Shown here one piece after another: positions 12,132-22,813 of a stretch of 64,000 bases of DNA. Both the position numbers and the translations under genes were made by a program. The notes beneath the pieces were generated by a model, which searched no databases, was not told where the DNA came from, and worked only from the letters and a program-made list of their open reading frames with translations. Position 1 is the first letter of the stretch. The number at the start of each line of letters is the position of its first letter. The DNA is from Lethocerus indicus (taxonomy: Eukaryota; Arthropoda; Insecta; Hemiptera; Belostomatidae): positions 8,707,575-8,771,574 of the forward strand of contig JACDQD010000005.1 of the NCBI GenBank assembly GCA_019843655.1. Reading direction: 5' to 3'.

Positions 12132-12245
12132 AGACAGCCACTTGTGACGTCACCGCCCCGAGGAAACGGCGCATTAGTGGCCGGCCGGCACTCGACACGC
12201 GCACCGCCAAAAACACTCAACAGATACATAATACAATGCAGAATA

Positions 12246-12449
12246 TTAGGTGTACCCAAAAGTAATCAACGATTTGATATGATGTATTCTGGTCTTGAGG
12301 AGTTCTTCGAGAGGGGAATCGAAAAATTGCCGGAAAAGTGCCAGAGAGTTGTCGATAATATCGATGAATATATAGTAGGTTAATAATTAAAGTTTCTTTT
12401 TCAGCAAAATTCCAAAGTCAAAATGTTGATTACTTTTGGGTACCCCTAA
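12246..12449 (+). mobile_element. Internally deleted mariner-type element
   Basis: 204 bp. The left terminus TTAGGTGTACCCAAAAGTAA and the inverted right terminus TTAGGGGTACCCAAAAGTAA match over more than 20 bp, and TA dinucleotides flank both ends (12,244-12,245 and 12,450-12,451). This is the signature of Tc1/mariner insertion. Between them one frame encodes GLEEFFERGIEKLPEKCQRV and ends in DNIDEYIVG then a stop, resembling the extreme C terminus of mariner transposase. Everything upstream in the transposase is deleted, so the element is non-autonomous. Confidence 0.88.
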
Positions 12450-12536
12450 TACAAACAACGCCCAACCCCCCCCCATACATACAACACCCCCCAGCTTTAT
12501 CTCAAGCCCAGTTTTCAAATTCGACTTGAATTTTTA

Positions 12537-12758
12537 CCGTAGATTTCTTGTGTTTCTGTCTCCTCCCCTCCGGTTTGGTCTTTTGCAGTGAGGATGCCCA
12601 AAAAAAACATCCAAAATGACTACTGAACTGGCTACTGAAGATGGCGAGCGGCCGAAACCCGTCTGGCGAAAGACCAAACCGGCGAGAGGAGACAGAAACA
12701 CGCACGAAATATACGGTATACCACAACCCCTCGGAGACCACCACACAGGTATTCTAAA
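12537..12758. mobile_element. Foldback-family element with 10-bp target duplication
   Basis: A short forward arm (CCGTAGATTTCTTGTG) folds against a longer reverse arm ending in CACACAGGTATTCTAAA. The direct repeat TGAATTTTTA flanks it at 12,527-12,536 and 12,759-12,768. The hammerhead-like motif at 12,631-12,667 keeps stem I as GCUA/UGGC (with one U-G wobble) and stem II as GGC/GCC. Confidence 0.8.
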
Positions 12759-13112
12759 TGAATTTTTAGCCCCAAACAATCTTAAGAAAGCTCTCCAAAA
12801 AGGGTTTAATCGGATTTGACCAATAATATCCTGTTTCATCGCCCGCTTAACTGTCGCCGATATTGACATTAAAATTGACATAAAAGTCGAGAAATAAATA
12901 GGATTCCTTTTGTCGGTCGGCAGCACTGTCGCTAACTCTAATGTATATATAACCGAATCTGAGTAGTAACAATTTCTCTTTGAGACTCACTCTGTACTTT
13001 TCATCTAATAGTTCAATTAATGGCGATCTATTTAATTTAAATGACTACAAATGTATGCTATCAGATGAAATTAATGTCAATTCGGCCCGCTGGTAGTTCC
13101 AGAAATCGCCAA

Positions 13113-13457
13113 CCGGGTGGCAGCACTGCACGGGAACTCGACAAATTGAAACCTCCTCATTGCATCTGATGTTCTCCTGATACAGATCCTGATATTTTTC
13201 CCGACCCGAAAATTTGGAACATTAAAATATCAATGTCTCAGCTATTTCATCGGCAAAATGTCGATTAATTGACTTTTTAACGCTTGTTATGTATAAAGCA
13301 GGATGAAAAATACGTATTTTTTTCGAAACAATAGAATAAAATTCTATAATTCTATTCGGTTCTGGAAAAGTATCAGGATTTGCATCAGGAGAACATGAGA
13401 GGCACGGAGGTCGCTCGGTTTGAATTGGCTAAGTTGCCGTGCAGTGCTGCCCCCGGC
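13113..13457. mobile_element. MITE-like element with ~90-bp terminal inverted repeats
   Basis: The left arm (13,113-13,203) and the reverse complement of the right arm (13,361-13,457) match over about 90 bp. Shared blocks are GGCAGCACTGCACGG, TGTTCTCCTGAT and ATCCTGATA. The interior is AT-rich and non-coding. I see no clear target duplication, and the superfamily is not assigned. Confidence 0.7.
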
Positions 13458-13665
13458 GGAAATTTTCCTCACTAAAACCACTCCATCTTTACAAATATTT
13501 TGAATAATAAATTAATTTACTCGTTAATAACTGGGTTTTGGAAGCAAAAAAATTTATTTTCAACTAAAATATATTTTGTTCGTCAAATCATTAAAAAATA
13601 CAAACGATCAAATACAGCTTTTACATCTATTACTATATAAGTCTATTACTATATACAATAAATAC

Positions 13666-13670
<5 letters not shown>

Positions 13671-13705
<35 letters not shown>
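13671..13705 (+). repeat. (TA)n microsatellite
   Basis: A pure TA run followed by a T run. Confidence 0.95.
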
Positions 13706-13713
<8 letters not shown>

Positions 13714-14492
13714 TCCATTAATGTAATGACACAGTTCGATCAAACAAACGATCAAATATAGTTTTGATATATATTACTACATTTTATATGTATAATTAAA
13801 TATACATGGCTTTAAATAGACATTGTTCACAGAGGCAACACAACCTGTGGTTAGTGTCAGGCGATATGTAATGGGGCCAAATTACAGAAACAATTACGGG
13901 CCGTTTACAGAGAGACAGTTTCGTCGCAATTTTTAAAAGAGTTTTTTTTTCGAGGTTCCCTCTTTGATCCTGTTTGATGGTCGAATTTTGTGTACTCCAT
14001 TCTTGGTTTCTGCCCGCGAGGCGTTCACAACGTCTACTCGAAGGTGGGAGAAAGTCCACGGAGGTGCATAGCTGGGTGGAAAACCTTTTTTCCTTGTAAA
14101 GTCGTCACGGCGTCTCTGGTGATCACACTCTTCCTCTTCCGCGCGTGCGCACTTCCGAGAGATGTCCTCCTAACCGAGACGCGCGGTCGAGGTCGACATA
14201 GCCAATCGACGTAACGAGCCTGTTACCGCCATTAGCCGACCTGACAGTCGACCTAATCGCGGTCACTACCGTACTATTATTACGTTCGAAAATTATTTCT
14301 CCCAATCTGAACTTGACTTTCCATTAGGCGCGCCTGTAATTTGACGATAATACCGGCCGTTATAACCGGGGTTCGGCACGGGTTTTGCGTACAGTCTTCA
14401 GCGTCCGACTCTGTCCTCAACACTCAGAGATATACAGAGAACCTTCCGGGGTCGATTTTCATCTGAAGAGAGTTCGCCGAAATCCCCGAGAG

Positions 14493-17400
14493 ATGGAGAT
14501 AGCGGGCAAATCGGCGCTGGTTACCGGGGCCTCCGGCGGCATAGGACGGGCACTCTGCACCCGGCTACTGAAGAAGGCAGCCAAGGTAAAACCACCCCAG
14601 CATTCGAACCATTACCGATTTACAAACAATTTTAACAAACTATATCACTGCACACTGGATGTTGTTTAGTGGTTGGTTTTAAACTGTACTAAACAGAGTT
14701 GATATTAAAACTTATACTCCTAGTTAGATAAGACGGTCTATATATTTTAGAACACACAGTAAGCGTGTATACTAAGTACAGTATTAACACTTACTCGTGA
14801 AAATTCTAATGAGTGACAAAAATTTATTTAACCCTCTATGGGCCGAATTTTTATTTAAAATCCAAAAAAATTGTGGAAACAAAAATCAACAATTATGAAC
14901 CTATATATGCAAATGAAAACAAATTGATAATTGATAAAAAAGCTATAATTATTTGAATATAAATTGAAATGTGCTAGAATGAATTGAAAAAAGCTATAAT
15001 AATTTCTCTCGATAAATTGAAATGCGAACTGAAAGTTACACGGGCCCGTAGAGGGTTAAGTGTTTTTATAAGGACCCCGAAGTATGTTTCGCGCTGAAAG
15101 CAGTGTCAAACACTTTGTGCCAAATGACATTTTTGACGTCGTAATAACAGAGTCGATGTTAAAATTGATACCCGCAGGGAAAATTGGCTGTCTACTCATT
15201 TTTACCTGGAAAAACCCCCTTTTTAAACCGGTTTAGCGTTGTAAAACCGCAACAACTCGGATGAATGTATTTGATAAATTCAATTTTCCCTCTTGTAGGT
15301 TTGCATGTGCGACGTGAACCAAGAGCTGGGCGAAGAGTTGGCCGAGAGACTGGGAAAAGAGTTCGGCCGAGAGCGGTGTTTCTTTTCCCACTGCGACGTC
15401 TCCAATCAGGAACAATTCGAAGGTAGTATCGATCGCATTTCGGATTATTCCAGGGAATAGTCTTCAGTAGTATATAGCGATAATGACTGTAAGTATATCG
15501 AAACTCGAAAAATAGCGTCAGTTAATTTTTGAAGCGTCTATAGAGTAATTTGGTATTCGCCGAATTCGCGGCACTTTATCACTCGTCGAACATGAGTGTC
15601 TAATGTGTTAGGGGGAAATTGTCAAATTATTAATTTCTATTACGCTGCGAAACTTGGTGTGTTCTCAGAGTGCTTCAGGGAGGCCGTGTCCCGGTTCGGC
15701 GGCTTGGACATCGTCGTCAACAACGCCGCCGTCATGAAGGAGTCCCTCAGCAGTTGGGAAACGACGGTCGACATCAATTTCGTGGGTTTTTTCCCCCTTA
15801 TTTTCACTATATAAAAGAAAAATCGTCGCCATAAAAAAAACCCTTAAATAAACCGTTAACGATAATTTTATCGGCCTTCCGTCCACTAAACTCGCGGGGA
15901 TATTTGTCAAATCGGAGGGTTGGGGAATCATCAAAAGTCTATTTTGTTATCATCTTATAATTTATTCACTGTGTGTACTTGTGCGAACTATCGTTCGGGA
16001 ATTGGGTATTAACTGTTGAAATTGTTTGAAAAAAGTTTATTTACTTTAGATTTCGTCTGTTTCTGTCTCCTCTCCGCCGGTTTGGTCTTTTGCACGCCGG
16101 TTTCGGCCGCTCGCCATCTTCAGTAGCGGTCAGTTTGGATGTTTTTGGGCATCCTCGCACTCCACTGTCACTGTCACTTGTACTGTGGTGGTTGTCTGTT
16201 TGTATTATGAAGTCTTTGTCGGATTATCGTGTCGGACTTAGCGGTGTTTAAACGGTTGGTGACACTTCGTCATGCGAACCATGCGCCCATAATATGTAAA
16301 CGATGTTGATTGCGCAATAAAAAAACAAAACATATGTTTATGTTGCAGAAGGGTGCAGTGAGGGGAAGCCTGCTCGGGGTTAAGTACATGTCGACCGAGA
16401 AGGGCTGTAAGGGCAACGGGGGGGGATGCGTACTGAACGTGGCCTCAGTATCGGCGTTCGAACCCCTGCCCACGTTTCCCGTCTACGCCGCCTCGAAAGC
16501 CGCAGTACTCGCCTTCACCAGGTCAATCGGAGTGAGTATACCTTTGAATAGTCTTCATAGTTTAAACGAAAAATATCTCCGTGTCATTGCGCTCTTAATA
16601 AACTGAACGATTCGCAACAGTTGACGAAGACGCAGAATCCAGCTTCCTTAAATTTCATTCCCGCCTTTCTCATCATTCTCTATCTTCTTTCACCCATCCA
16701 TTTATCCACTACTTCGGCTCAAACGCCACTGGCCGCGAGACATCATCTTACGCAGCCGTAAAAGTGCCTCCACTAGGGTGTCCTTTATCATGCCAGCTAC
16801 GTCAACATAAAACTCATCAATGTACTCATAACTGTAACAGTACAAGGAATAAAGCAAACTCTCTCTGAATAAACCAAAAGATTAGGAGCAACGAAGAATC
16901 TATGTCTCCAATCTATTGAATGTATTATATCCCCGAAATGTACTAAATTGAATTCTTTAGGACGTCGAACGACGGAACGGACGGTGAAATCGATTTTCCC
17001 CAAATAGGTATGAACCAAACTGTGGGCGAAATCGAACAGTACGCAGATTTCATGATATTAAAGACGATACAGAAACAGAATTTTTAGAAAACTGATTTTT
17101 TTCTTCCAGGTTGATTACTACGTGAAGCGTTTCGGCGTCAGGTTCGTCTCCGTGCTGCCCGGCTGGACAGACACCGGCATATTCGACAACAGCGAAATGC
17201 TCTACCCTAAGGAGGACATGCAGTCGTTGAACGGAGATTACGCCGAGGCCAAGATATGCCAGGAGTGAGTACCACGACCTCAGGGGGGCGCTAATTTATC
17301 GGTGCTAGTGCACTCAATGAACTTTAGTTAAGTACATTTCCGCACCACCCTCAGGGGGGCGCTAGTTTATCGGTGCACGTGTACCCAACAAACTTTATTT

Positions 17401-18155
17401 GAGTCAATTTCCGCACCACCCCTAGGGGGGGCTAGTTTATAGGTGCGAGTGCACTCAACGAACTTTAGTTAAGTACATTTCCGCACCACCCTCAGGGGGC
17501 GCTAGATCGGTGCACTCAACGAACTTTATTTGAGTCATTCCCGCACCACCCTCAAGGGGCGCTAGTTTATCGGTGCGAGTGCACTCAACGAACTTTAGTT
17601 AAGTACATTTCCGCACCACCCTCAAGGGGCGCTAGTTTATCGGTGCAAGTGGACTCAACGAACTTTAGTTAAGTGCATTCCCGCTCCACCCTCAAGGGGC
17701 GCTAGTTTATCGGTGCGAGTGGACTCAACGAACTTTAGTTAAGTACATTTCCGCACCACCCTCAAGGGGCGCTAGTTTATCGGTGCGAGTGGACTCAACG
17801 AACTTTAGTTAAGTGCATTTCCGCACCACCCTCAAGGGGCGCTAGTTTATCGGTGCGAGTGGACTCAACGAACTTTAGTTAAGTGCATTTCCGCACCACC
17901 CTCAAGGGGCGCTAGTTTATCGGTGCGAGTGGACTCAACGAACTTTAGTTAAGTACATTTCCGCACCACCCTCAAGGGGCGCTAGTTTATGGGTGCACGT
18001 GTACCCAACGAACTTTAGTTAAGTGCATTCCCGCACCACCCTCAGGGGGCGCTAGTTTATCGGTGCGAGTGGACTCAACGAACTTTAGTTAAGTGCATTT
18101 CCGCACCACCCTCAAGGGGGCGCTAGGTTTATCGGTGCATGTGCACCCGATATAA

Positions 18156-18218
<63 letters not shown>

Positions 18219-18388
18219 TATTTTTTGTTTCCTCCAGCCCAGAAAACGTGGTCGACTGCATCACCAAAGCCATCGAGGAGGGCGAGACCGGTTCACTTTG
18301 GATCGCCGAAAACTGCAAGCCGCCCAGGTCCCTGACAGTGCCCGACCTTTTATCACCGGCATCGTCCAAGGAAACTCTCGGAAAATGA
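14493..18388 (+). CDS. Short-chain dehydrogenase, 15-hydroxyprostaglandin dehydrogenase-like
   Basis: Six exons: 14493-14585, 15299-15422, 15669-15781, 16349-16531, 17110-17264 and 18238-18388. All junctions are GT-AG and in phase, giving 272 residues, close to the 266 of human HPGD. Seen: Rossmann glycine motif TGASGGIG (11-18); an acidic residue D36 after strand 2 (CMCDVN), which suggests NAD preference; NNAAV (90-94) in place of the common NNAG; catalytic set S143, Y156, K160 (YAASK); and PG at 188-189. The family oxidises the 15-hydroxyl of prostaglandins in vertebrates; the insect substrate is unknown. The start was chosen because MEIAGKSALVTG begins where the family begins, although the frame is open upstream to 14,385. 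AATAAA signals lie at 18,682 and 18,700. It ends tail-to-tail with gustatory receptor 1. Introns 1, 3, 4 and 5 contain, in order, a piggyBac MITE, a foldback arm, a LINE end and a 70-bp satellite. Confidence 0.93.
14832..15055. mobile_element. piggyBac-type MITE in intron 1 of the dehydrogenase gene
   Basis: 224 bp, flanked by TTAA on both sides (14,828-14,831 and 15,056-15,059). The termini are CCCTCTATGGGCC and, inverted, CCCTCTACGGGCC. TTAA targets plus ends starting CCC are characteristic of piggyBac-family elements. There is no coding capacity. Confidence 0.85.
16045..16255 (+). mobile_element. Foldback-family forward arm in intron 3 of the dehydrogenase gene
   Basis: Forward orientation: GTTTCTGTCTCCTCTCCGCC, TTTCGGCCGCTCGCCATCTT, CACTGTCACTGTCACTTGTA. 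It ends in the inner core with TTTGTCGGATTATCG. Only one arm is present. Confidence 0.75.
16610..16835 (+). mobile_element. Jockey-like LINE 3' end in intron 4 of the dehydrogenase gene
   Basis: Nucleotide similarity to the LINE at 6,300-6,540: GTTGACGAAGACGCAGAATC, TTCCCGCCTTTCTC, CTCAAACGCCACTGGCC, and the shared 3' UTR segment AAAAGTGCC...GGTGTCCTTTATCA. It is shorter and more decayed than the first copy. Confidence 0.75.
17275..18150 (+). repeat. 70-bp satellite, array A (about 12 copies)
   Basis: Unit 70 bp, recognisable by CGCTAGTTTATCGGTGC, ACTCAACGAACTTTAGTTAA and CCGCACCACCCTCAAGGGG. The array fills most of intron 5 of the dehydrogenase gene, starting 11 bp after the donor. Neighbouring units differ by a few substitutions (for example GCGAGTGGACTC versus GCACGTGTACCC). 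Confidence 0.97.
18159..18220 (+). repeat. (TA)n microsatellite
   Basis: A TA run next to the end of satellite array A, ending 17 bp before the final dehydrogenase exon at 18,238. Confidence 0.95.
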
Positions 18389-18757
18389 TAAACTATTTAA
18401 ATATGCGAGTTTACTCTCACAACGAATGCTGGTGGCTTTCGTCCATTCGGTTCGATTGGGCAGCCCGAAGCCGAAACGTGTTGCTGTAGACTAGAAACAC
18501 TTGGTAGAGCTTTACAAAAGTTTCTGTAGATTAAATTCTTTACATGTTATTGTACGTAACACTTCAGTTTCAATATTAAAATACGCGCTATGGACCAATT
18601 TTCACAATTAATTAAAAAATGCACTAATAATGTAAATATTTGTTTCTATCTTTTCTCTGTATAAATTCAGTAAGGGAAAACAATAAACGGTATTGAAATA
18701 ATAAATGAGTTCTATTATTATTCTTTACAAATGAGAAATAAACCGAGGATACAATAT

Positions 18758-21546
18758 TTATGTGTCAATCTGATGCAATATGACGATGTAATTGGTTGCT
18801 GTTGCCAACATCTGGAAAAGAAAAATTTTAAATCAACGCTAATTTTGAAAAACAGTATTTTTTCGAACAAAGCCGATATCATCCGAATCAACTGGAGTGA
18901 ACTTCAGTAGCGCGTTAAACTCGGCATTGACGGCTCACCGCGTAAATCAACGTGTAGTCCAGTTTGAAGAAGCCCAGGGCGGTGAATTCGAAAGTCCTCT
19001 TGAACGAAATGTGCAGCCGTAGCACGTCCTTAAAAAGGATAATAGTTCGGAAAACCGAGTGAATATTCTCGCGATAATTAGTCTAAGGTAGAAATCTGTT
19101 TGGACTTACGCTCTTTATTAGTGTCCTTGTAGTGTCTTCGATTATTATCTTGTAGAGCACACGGTGGAATTCTTGCGACTGCAAGTTATCAGGTATATTA
19201 AGCATTGATGATATATTTCAAAACTAAAAGCATATTCAGATTGAATATAGAATGGAATGAAAGGAGCGTTATTTTGTTAGGGGATTTTACAAGATCATTT
19301 GTTCCAGGTTCTTCTAATCTAAAGCCGAGTGATTACTGTTGAAAAATGTCTAATTAGTACTTTGCTAAAGTATCATCACTTCGGCTTCTCGCCATAGTTA
19401 TTAATAGACTGGATATTGAAATTAAATATTGGTAACAAACTGAAAATTTACAAGGCTATAACCGACATGAGCATACGGTATCTAACTCACGGCTCGTATC
19501 CAGGGAACCATCCTAAATGCTGCGCACAATGGAACAATGGCGCTCTAACATACAAGTCGCAGTCTGCCATCACAGTCTGGTTTCTTTTATCGCGACAACA
19601 AAAACAGAAGAGAAACATACCCCTCGATTGTACAGCCCTCAGGGGGCGCTAGTTTATGGGTGCAAGTGTACCCAACGAACTTTAGTTAAGTACATTTCCG
19701 CACCACCCTCAAGGGGCGCTAGTTTATCGGTGCAAGTGGACTCAACGAACTTTAGTTAAGTGCATTTCCGCACCACCCTCAAGGGGCGCTAGTTTATCGG
19801 TGCAAGTGGACTCAACGAACTTTAGTTAAGTGCATTCCCGCTCCACCCTCAAGGGGCGCTAGTTTATCGGTGCGAGTGCACTCAACGAACTTTAGTTAAG
19901 TGCATTTCCGCACCACCCTCAAGGGGCGCTAGTTTATCGGTGCAAGTGGACTCAACGAACTTTAGTTAAGTACATTTCCGCACCACCCTCAAGGGGCGCT
20001 AGTTTATCGGTGCAAGTGGACTCAACGAACTTTAGTTAAGTACATTTCCGCACCACCCTCAAGGGGCGCTAGTTTATCGGTGCAAGTGGACTCAACGAAC
20101 TTTAGTTAAGTACATTCCCGCTCCACCCTCAAGGGGGCGCTAGTTTATGGGTGCACGTGTACCCAACGAACTTTAGTTAAGTACATTTCCGCACCACCCT
20201 CAAGGGGCGCTAGTTTATCGGTGCGAGTGGACTCAACGAACTTTAGTTAAGTACATTTCCGCACCACCCTCAAGGGGCGCTAGTTTATCGGTGCAAGTGG
20301 ACTCAACGAACTTTAGTTAAGTACATTTCCGCACCACCCTCAAGGGGCGCTAGTTTATCGGTGCAAGTGGACTCAACGAACTTTAGTTAAGTACATTCCC
20401 GCTCCACCCTCAAGGGGCGCTAGTTTATCGGTGCAAGTGGACTCAACGAACTTTAGTTAAGTACATTTCCGCACCACCCTCAAGGGGCGCTAGTTTATCG
20501 GTGCAAGTGGACTCAACGAACTTTAGTTAAGTACATTCCCGCTCCACCCTCAAGGGGCGCTAGTTTATCGGTGCAAGTGGACTCAACGAACTTTAGTTAA
20601 GTGCATTCCCGCAAGCGGCCCAAACCGGTCTTGCCAGAGACCAAACCAGCGATAGGAGATAGAAACACACGAAATCTAGGAAATAAAAAACCTTGTTAAC
20701 TGCGGAGGCGCACCGGTGTATGACACAGTGGACGATCAAGTAGGTGGTGGCGGCGTAGAAGAAACAGCCGGAGGCGACGATGGGACCGACCCGGGTGAGG
20801 ATCTCGCCGAAGTAGAAGAGGCTGTAGGTGACGACGACGAATACGGCCCAGATGGTGGCCAGGTTCTGAGGGGAGAAGAGAGCCGAGAGGCGGCCGGTGA
20901 TGCGGCAGAGGCGGTCGTAGAGGAGGGCGGCGGTGCGGAGGCGGCGGGGGTCGGAGGAGGCGCCGGCCATCAGCCGGAGTAGGGCGGAGAGCTGGGCCTC
21001 CGCGGCGGCCACCAGCGACACGAACACGCCCAGCCCGCCGTGCAGACTGAGCAGGGCGGTCGGGTAGGACAACGCCACCGAGTAGTAGGGAGAGCCCTCG
21101 TGGAACAGTACCGCCGCGTTGTAGAACCCGCCGGCCGTCACAATCCCCAGCACCAGGTAGAGCACCGCCCCCAGCTTCGAGTGCTCGTAGACGGGCGCCG
21201 ACCGCAGCCGCCTCAGCCGCCTCTCCGTCCGGGCCAGCTCCGCCCCCGCCAGCCTCACCCGACTCCCGCAGACCGGCACCGAGCACAGGCAGAACAGCGC
21301 CACCGTCTCCAGCACCATGAACATCGTGTTCTGGAGGCAGACGGCCGTGTCCACCCGCAGCGGCTCCTCCGCCATCAGGCAACTGTCGGCCGTCCAGACG
21401 GTGTTCAGGAACTGGAAAATGAGGTTGGCGTGGAAGAGGCAGAGGGCCGAGCTGTAGGGCAGGCTGAAGTAGTGGCCGCCCAACAGTTTCGGCACCGCCA
21501 TCGATGACTTCAAATAGTCTTCCACTCTCGAGTAGCGTTTACACAT
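18758..21546 (-). CDS. Gustatory receptor 1 (7TM chemoreceptor family)
   Basis: Four exons read on the minus strand: 21546-20692 (285 codons), 19178-19110 (23), 19028-18939 (30) and 18811-18758 (17 plus stop). All introns are phase 0, giving 355 residues. One large first exon followed by three tiny phase-0 exons is the classic insect gustatory receptor structure. The C terminus shows EFHRVLYKIIIEDT, TALGFFKLDYTLIYA and the final-helix signature (TNYIVILHQ), a variant of TYhhhhhQF with the terminal F replaced by I. Several hydrophobic helices are visible in exon 1. The product should be a ligand-gated cation channel in taste neuron membranes; the ligand is not predictable. Exon 1 is GC-rich compared with its flanks. 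If intron 1 is ignored, the frame runs on into a foldback repeat and gives a false C terminus. Intron 1 (about 1.5 kb) holds satellite array B. Confidence 0.9.
19425..19515 (+). mobile_element. Short jockey-like LINE fragment
   Basis: Encodes NKLKIYKAI, followed by sequence matching the 6,149-6,180 region (ACCGACATG...CATACGGTATC). It corresponds to the NKLxxYKAILKP block of the LINE at 6,122. Frameshifted and tiny; lies in intron 1 of gustatory receptor 1, antisense to it. Confidence 0.55.
19635..20611 (+). repeat. 70-bp satellite, array B (about 14 copies)
   Basis: Same unit and strand as array A, inside intron 1 of gustatory receptor 1, and therefore antisense to that gene. The right end joins a foldback-family arm directly at about 20,606. 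Confidence 0.97.
20606..20681 (+). mobile_element. Foldback-family reverse arm abutting satellite B
   Basis: AAACCGGTCTTGCCAGAGAC, CCAGCGATAGGAGATAGAAA and ACACGAAATCTA follow the last satellite unit without a gap. It ends about 11 bp from the splice donor of exon 1 of gustatory receptor 1. Confidence 0.75.
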
Positions 21547-22163
21547 TTTCCCGACCGCCGACAGGACGAATTGTCTCTCGGTCGATTCTGCCGATACGTT
21601 TTAAACTGATTAGTCCCAGCAAATATTAACGGGAGCCGAAGAATTGGGTAAATAGCCCGACTGTCAAAACACGATCTGCATTGTCCCGATACATTTGTGT
21701 TATTAACGGGCTATGAAATTCTTCTCCATCCGGCCTAATTAATAATGCACCGGGTATGGGTATTTTTTTAGTCCATTCTCAATTCTGGGAGTTCAGTGGT
21801 GAACGTTTTACTCTCAATTCTAACTGGCGAATGGTTATTTATTATTTAACCCTAAATTCTGAACTAATTAATTCTTCGTCATCGTGGGCTAATACTTGAG
21901 GTCGGCTCTTCCCTGCGAATCTTCGTTAGTGAAACTCTTCACCGTCGAGTTTTAATATACGCCGCAAAATGTCTTTCGAGGAATTTACCCTATGTACGTA
22001 AACACGGGGGGGGGGGATGAGTACATTACGAGTGACAGTGAATTGACCATTATAACTTTTAAAACGTTTTAAAAATGAATAAGCTCTTTCGAGTAAAGTA
22101 AGTACGATATACCGGCGACGGCGAGAAGCCGTAGGCAACAGAGAATGACCGTAAACTGGATAC

Positions 22164-22500
22164 CTTCTTAGTAGAGGAGGCGGAGGTGCGTACCAAACAG
22201 TGGAGGAGTAAACAAGAGACAGCGCTGTTGCTGACGGAGGCCACGATCTGGACCGACGCCAGACTGGACCGCCTAGGTCGATAGTGACGTAGTAGAGGCA
22301 GAAGGAGGCCATCAGGAACACCGTGCCGAACGTCGTCCTGAAGAACTCTACGGGGAGGAGGGCGTGCACGCCGGTCAGACAGCCTGTGTACGCCCGCCCG
22401 CCTACACTAAGGGCAGACCCCTAACGGCTTCAGGACAGGCCGACAACTCGAAGTAATCCTGGAACGCCGTCCGATGTTCCGGTCGGAGGCACCGCTCGAT
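22164..22500 (-). pseudogene. Gustatory receptor pseudogene (internally deleted)
   Basis: Read on the minus strand, an N-terminal piece (ERCLRPEHRTAFQDYFELSA) is followed by stops and then by a late-exon-1 piece, EFFRTTFGTVFLMASFCLYY. A frameshift follows, then IVASVSNSAVSCLLLHCLVR and SASSTKK, ending at a GT donor-like site at 22,163. The end aligns with the exon 1 ends of the two intact receptors (receptor 1 ...HRCASAVNK; receptor 2 ...CESTSKK). About 200 middle residues are missing, and I find no exons 2-4 downstream. It lies between receptors 1 and 2 on the same strand. Confidence 0.65.
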
Positions 22501-22584
22501 CGGGCAAACAATTGTAAACTTCCACTAATGACACGATAATTGTCTGTCTATTTGTAAAGTGTCGAAGAAAGGATGACCGGAATT

Positions 22585-22640
22585 TTCATTTTAACATCGA
22601 CCAGTTTCGGCTATTCGCCATCCTCGGCAGTATGTCGGCG
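22585..22640 (-). mobile_element. Foldback-family relic
   Basis: AGTTTCGGCTATTCGCCATC followed by CTCGGCAGTATG is a decayed copy of the hammerhead-like segment. It lies between the receptor pseudogene and receptor 2. Confidence 0.45.
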
Positions 22641-22813
22641 ACCGATGCACTGTTATTATTTGTAGTACGTGAAACATAATAAAACGGGTCTATTCCTTAG
22701 ATACTACTAACGCTTTAAACGAACTTTTTTTTCATTGAATTGTATCTACATTTTATGTCCTTTATGATAGCAACAATTAGAGGAAGAAGTGGTGCGACAA
22801 ATTACGAAGAATA

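Noticed and set aside
12053..12383. Arg/Glu-rich frames over the GA microsatellite
   Set aside because: Translation of (GA)n. Only the final ~35 codons of one frame are meaningful, as mariner transposase remnant.
17275..20611. Regular repeats with an apparent CRISPR-like look
   Set aside because: Units are contiguous 70-bp copies with no variable spacers, in introns of a eukaryotic genome. They are satellite DNA.
20593..20691. C-terminal extension of the gustatory receptor 1 open frame (VFYFLDFVCFYLLSLVW...)
   Set aside because: It is intron sequence derived from a foldback repeat. A GT donor at 20,691 and the conserved 23-, 30- and 17-codon exons downstream give the true C terminus.
21040..21507. 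155-codon plus-strand frame rich in Gln, Arg and His, and similar shadow frames at 23,350-23,817
   Set aside because: They are antisense or shifted readings of GC-rich gustatory receptor exons and have no independent support.
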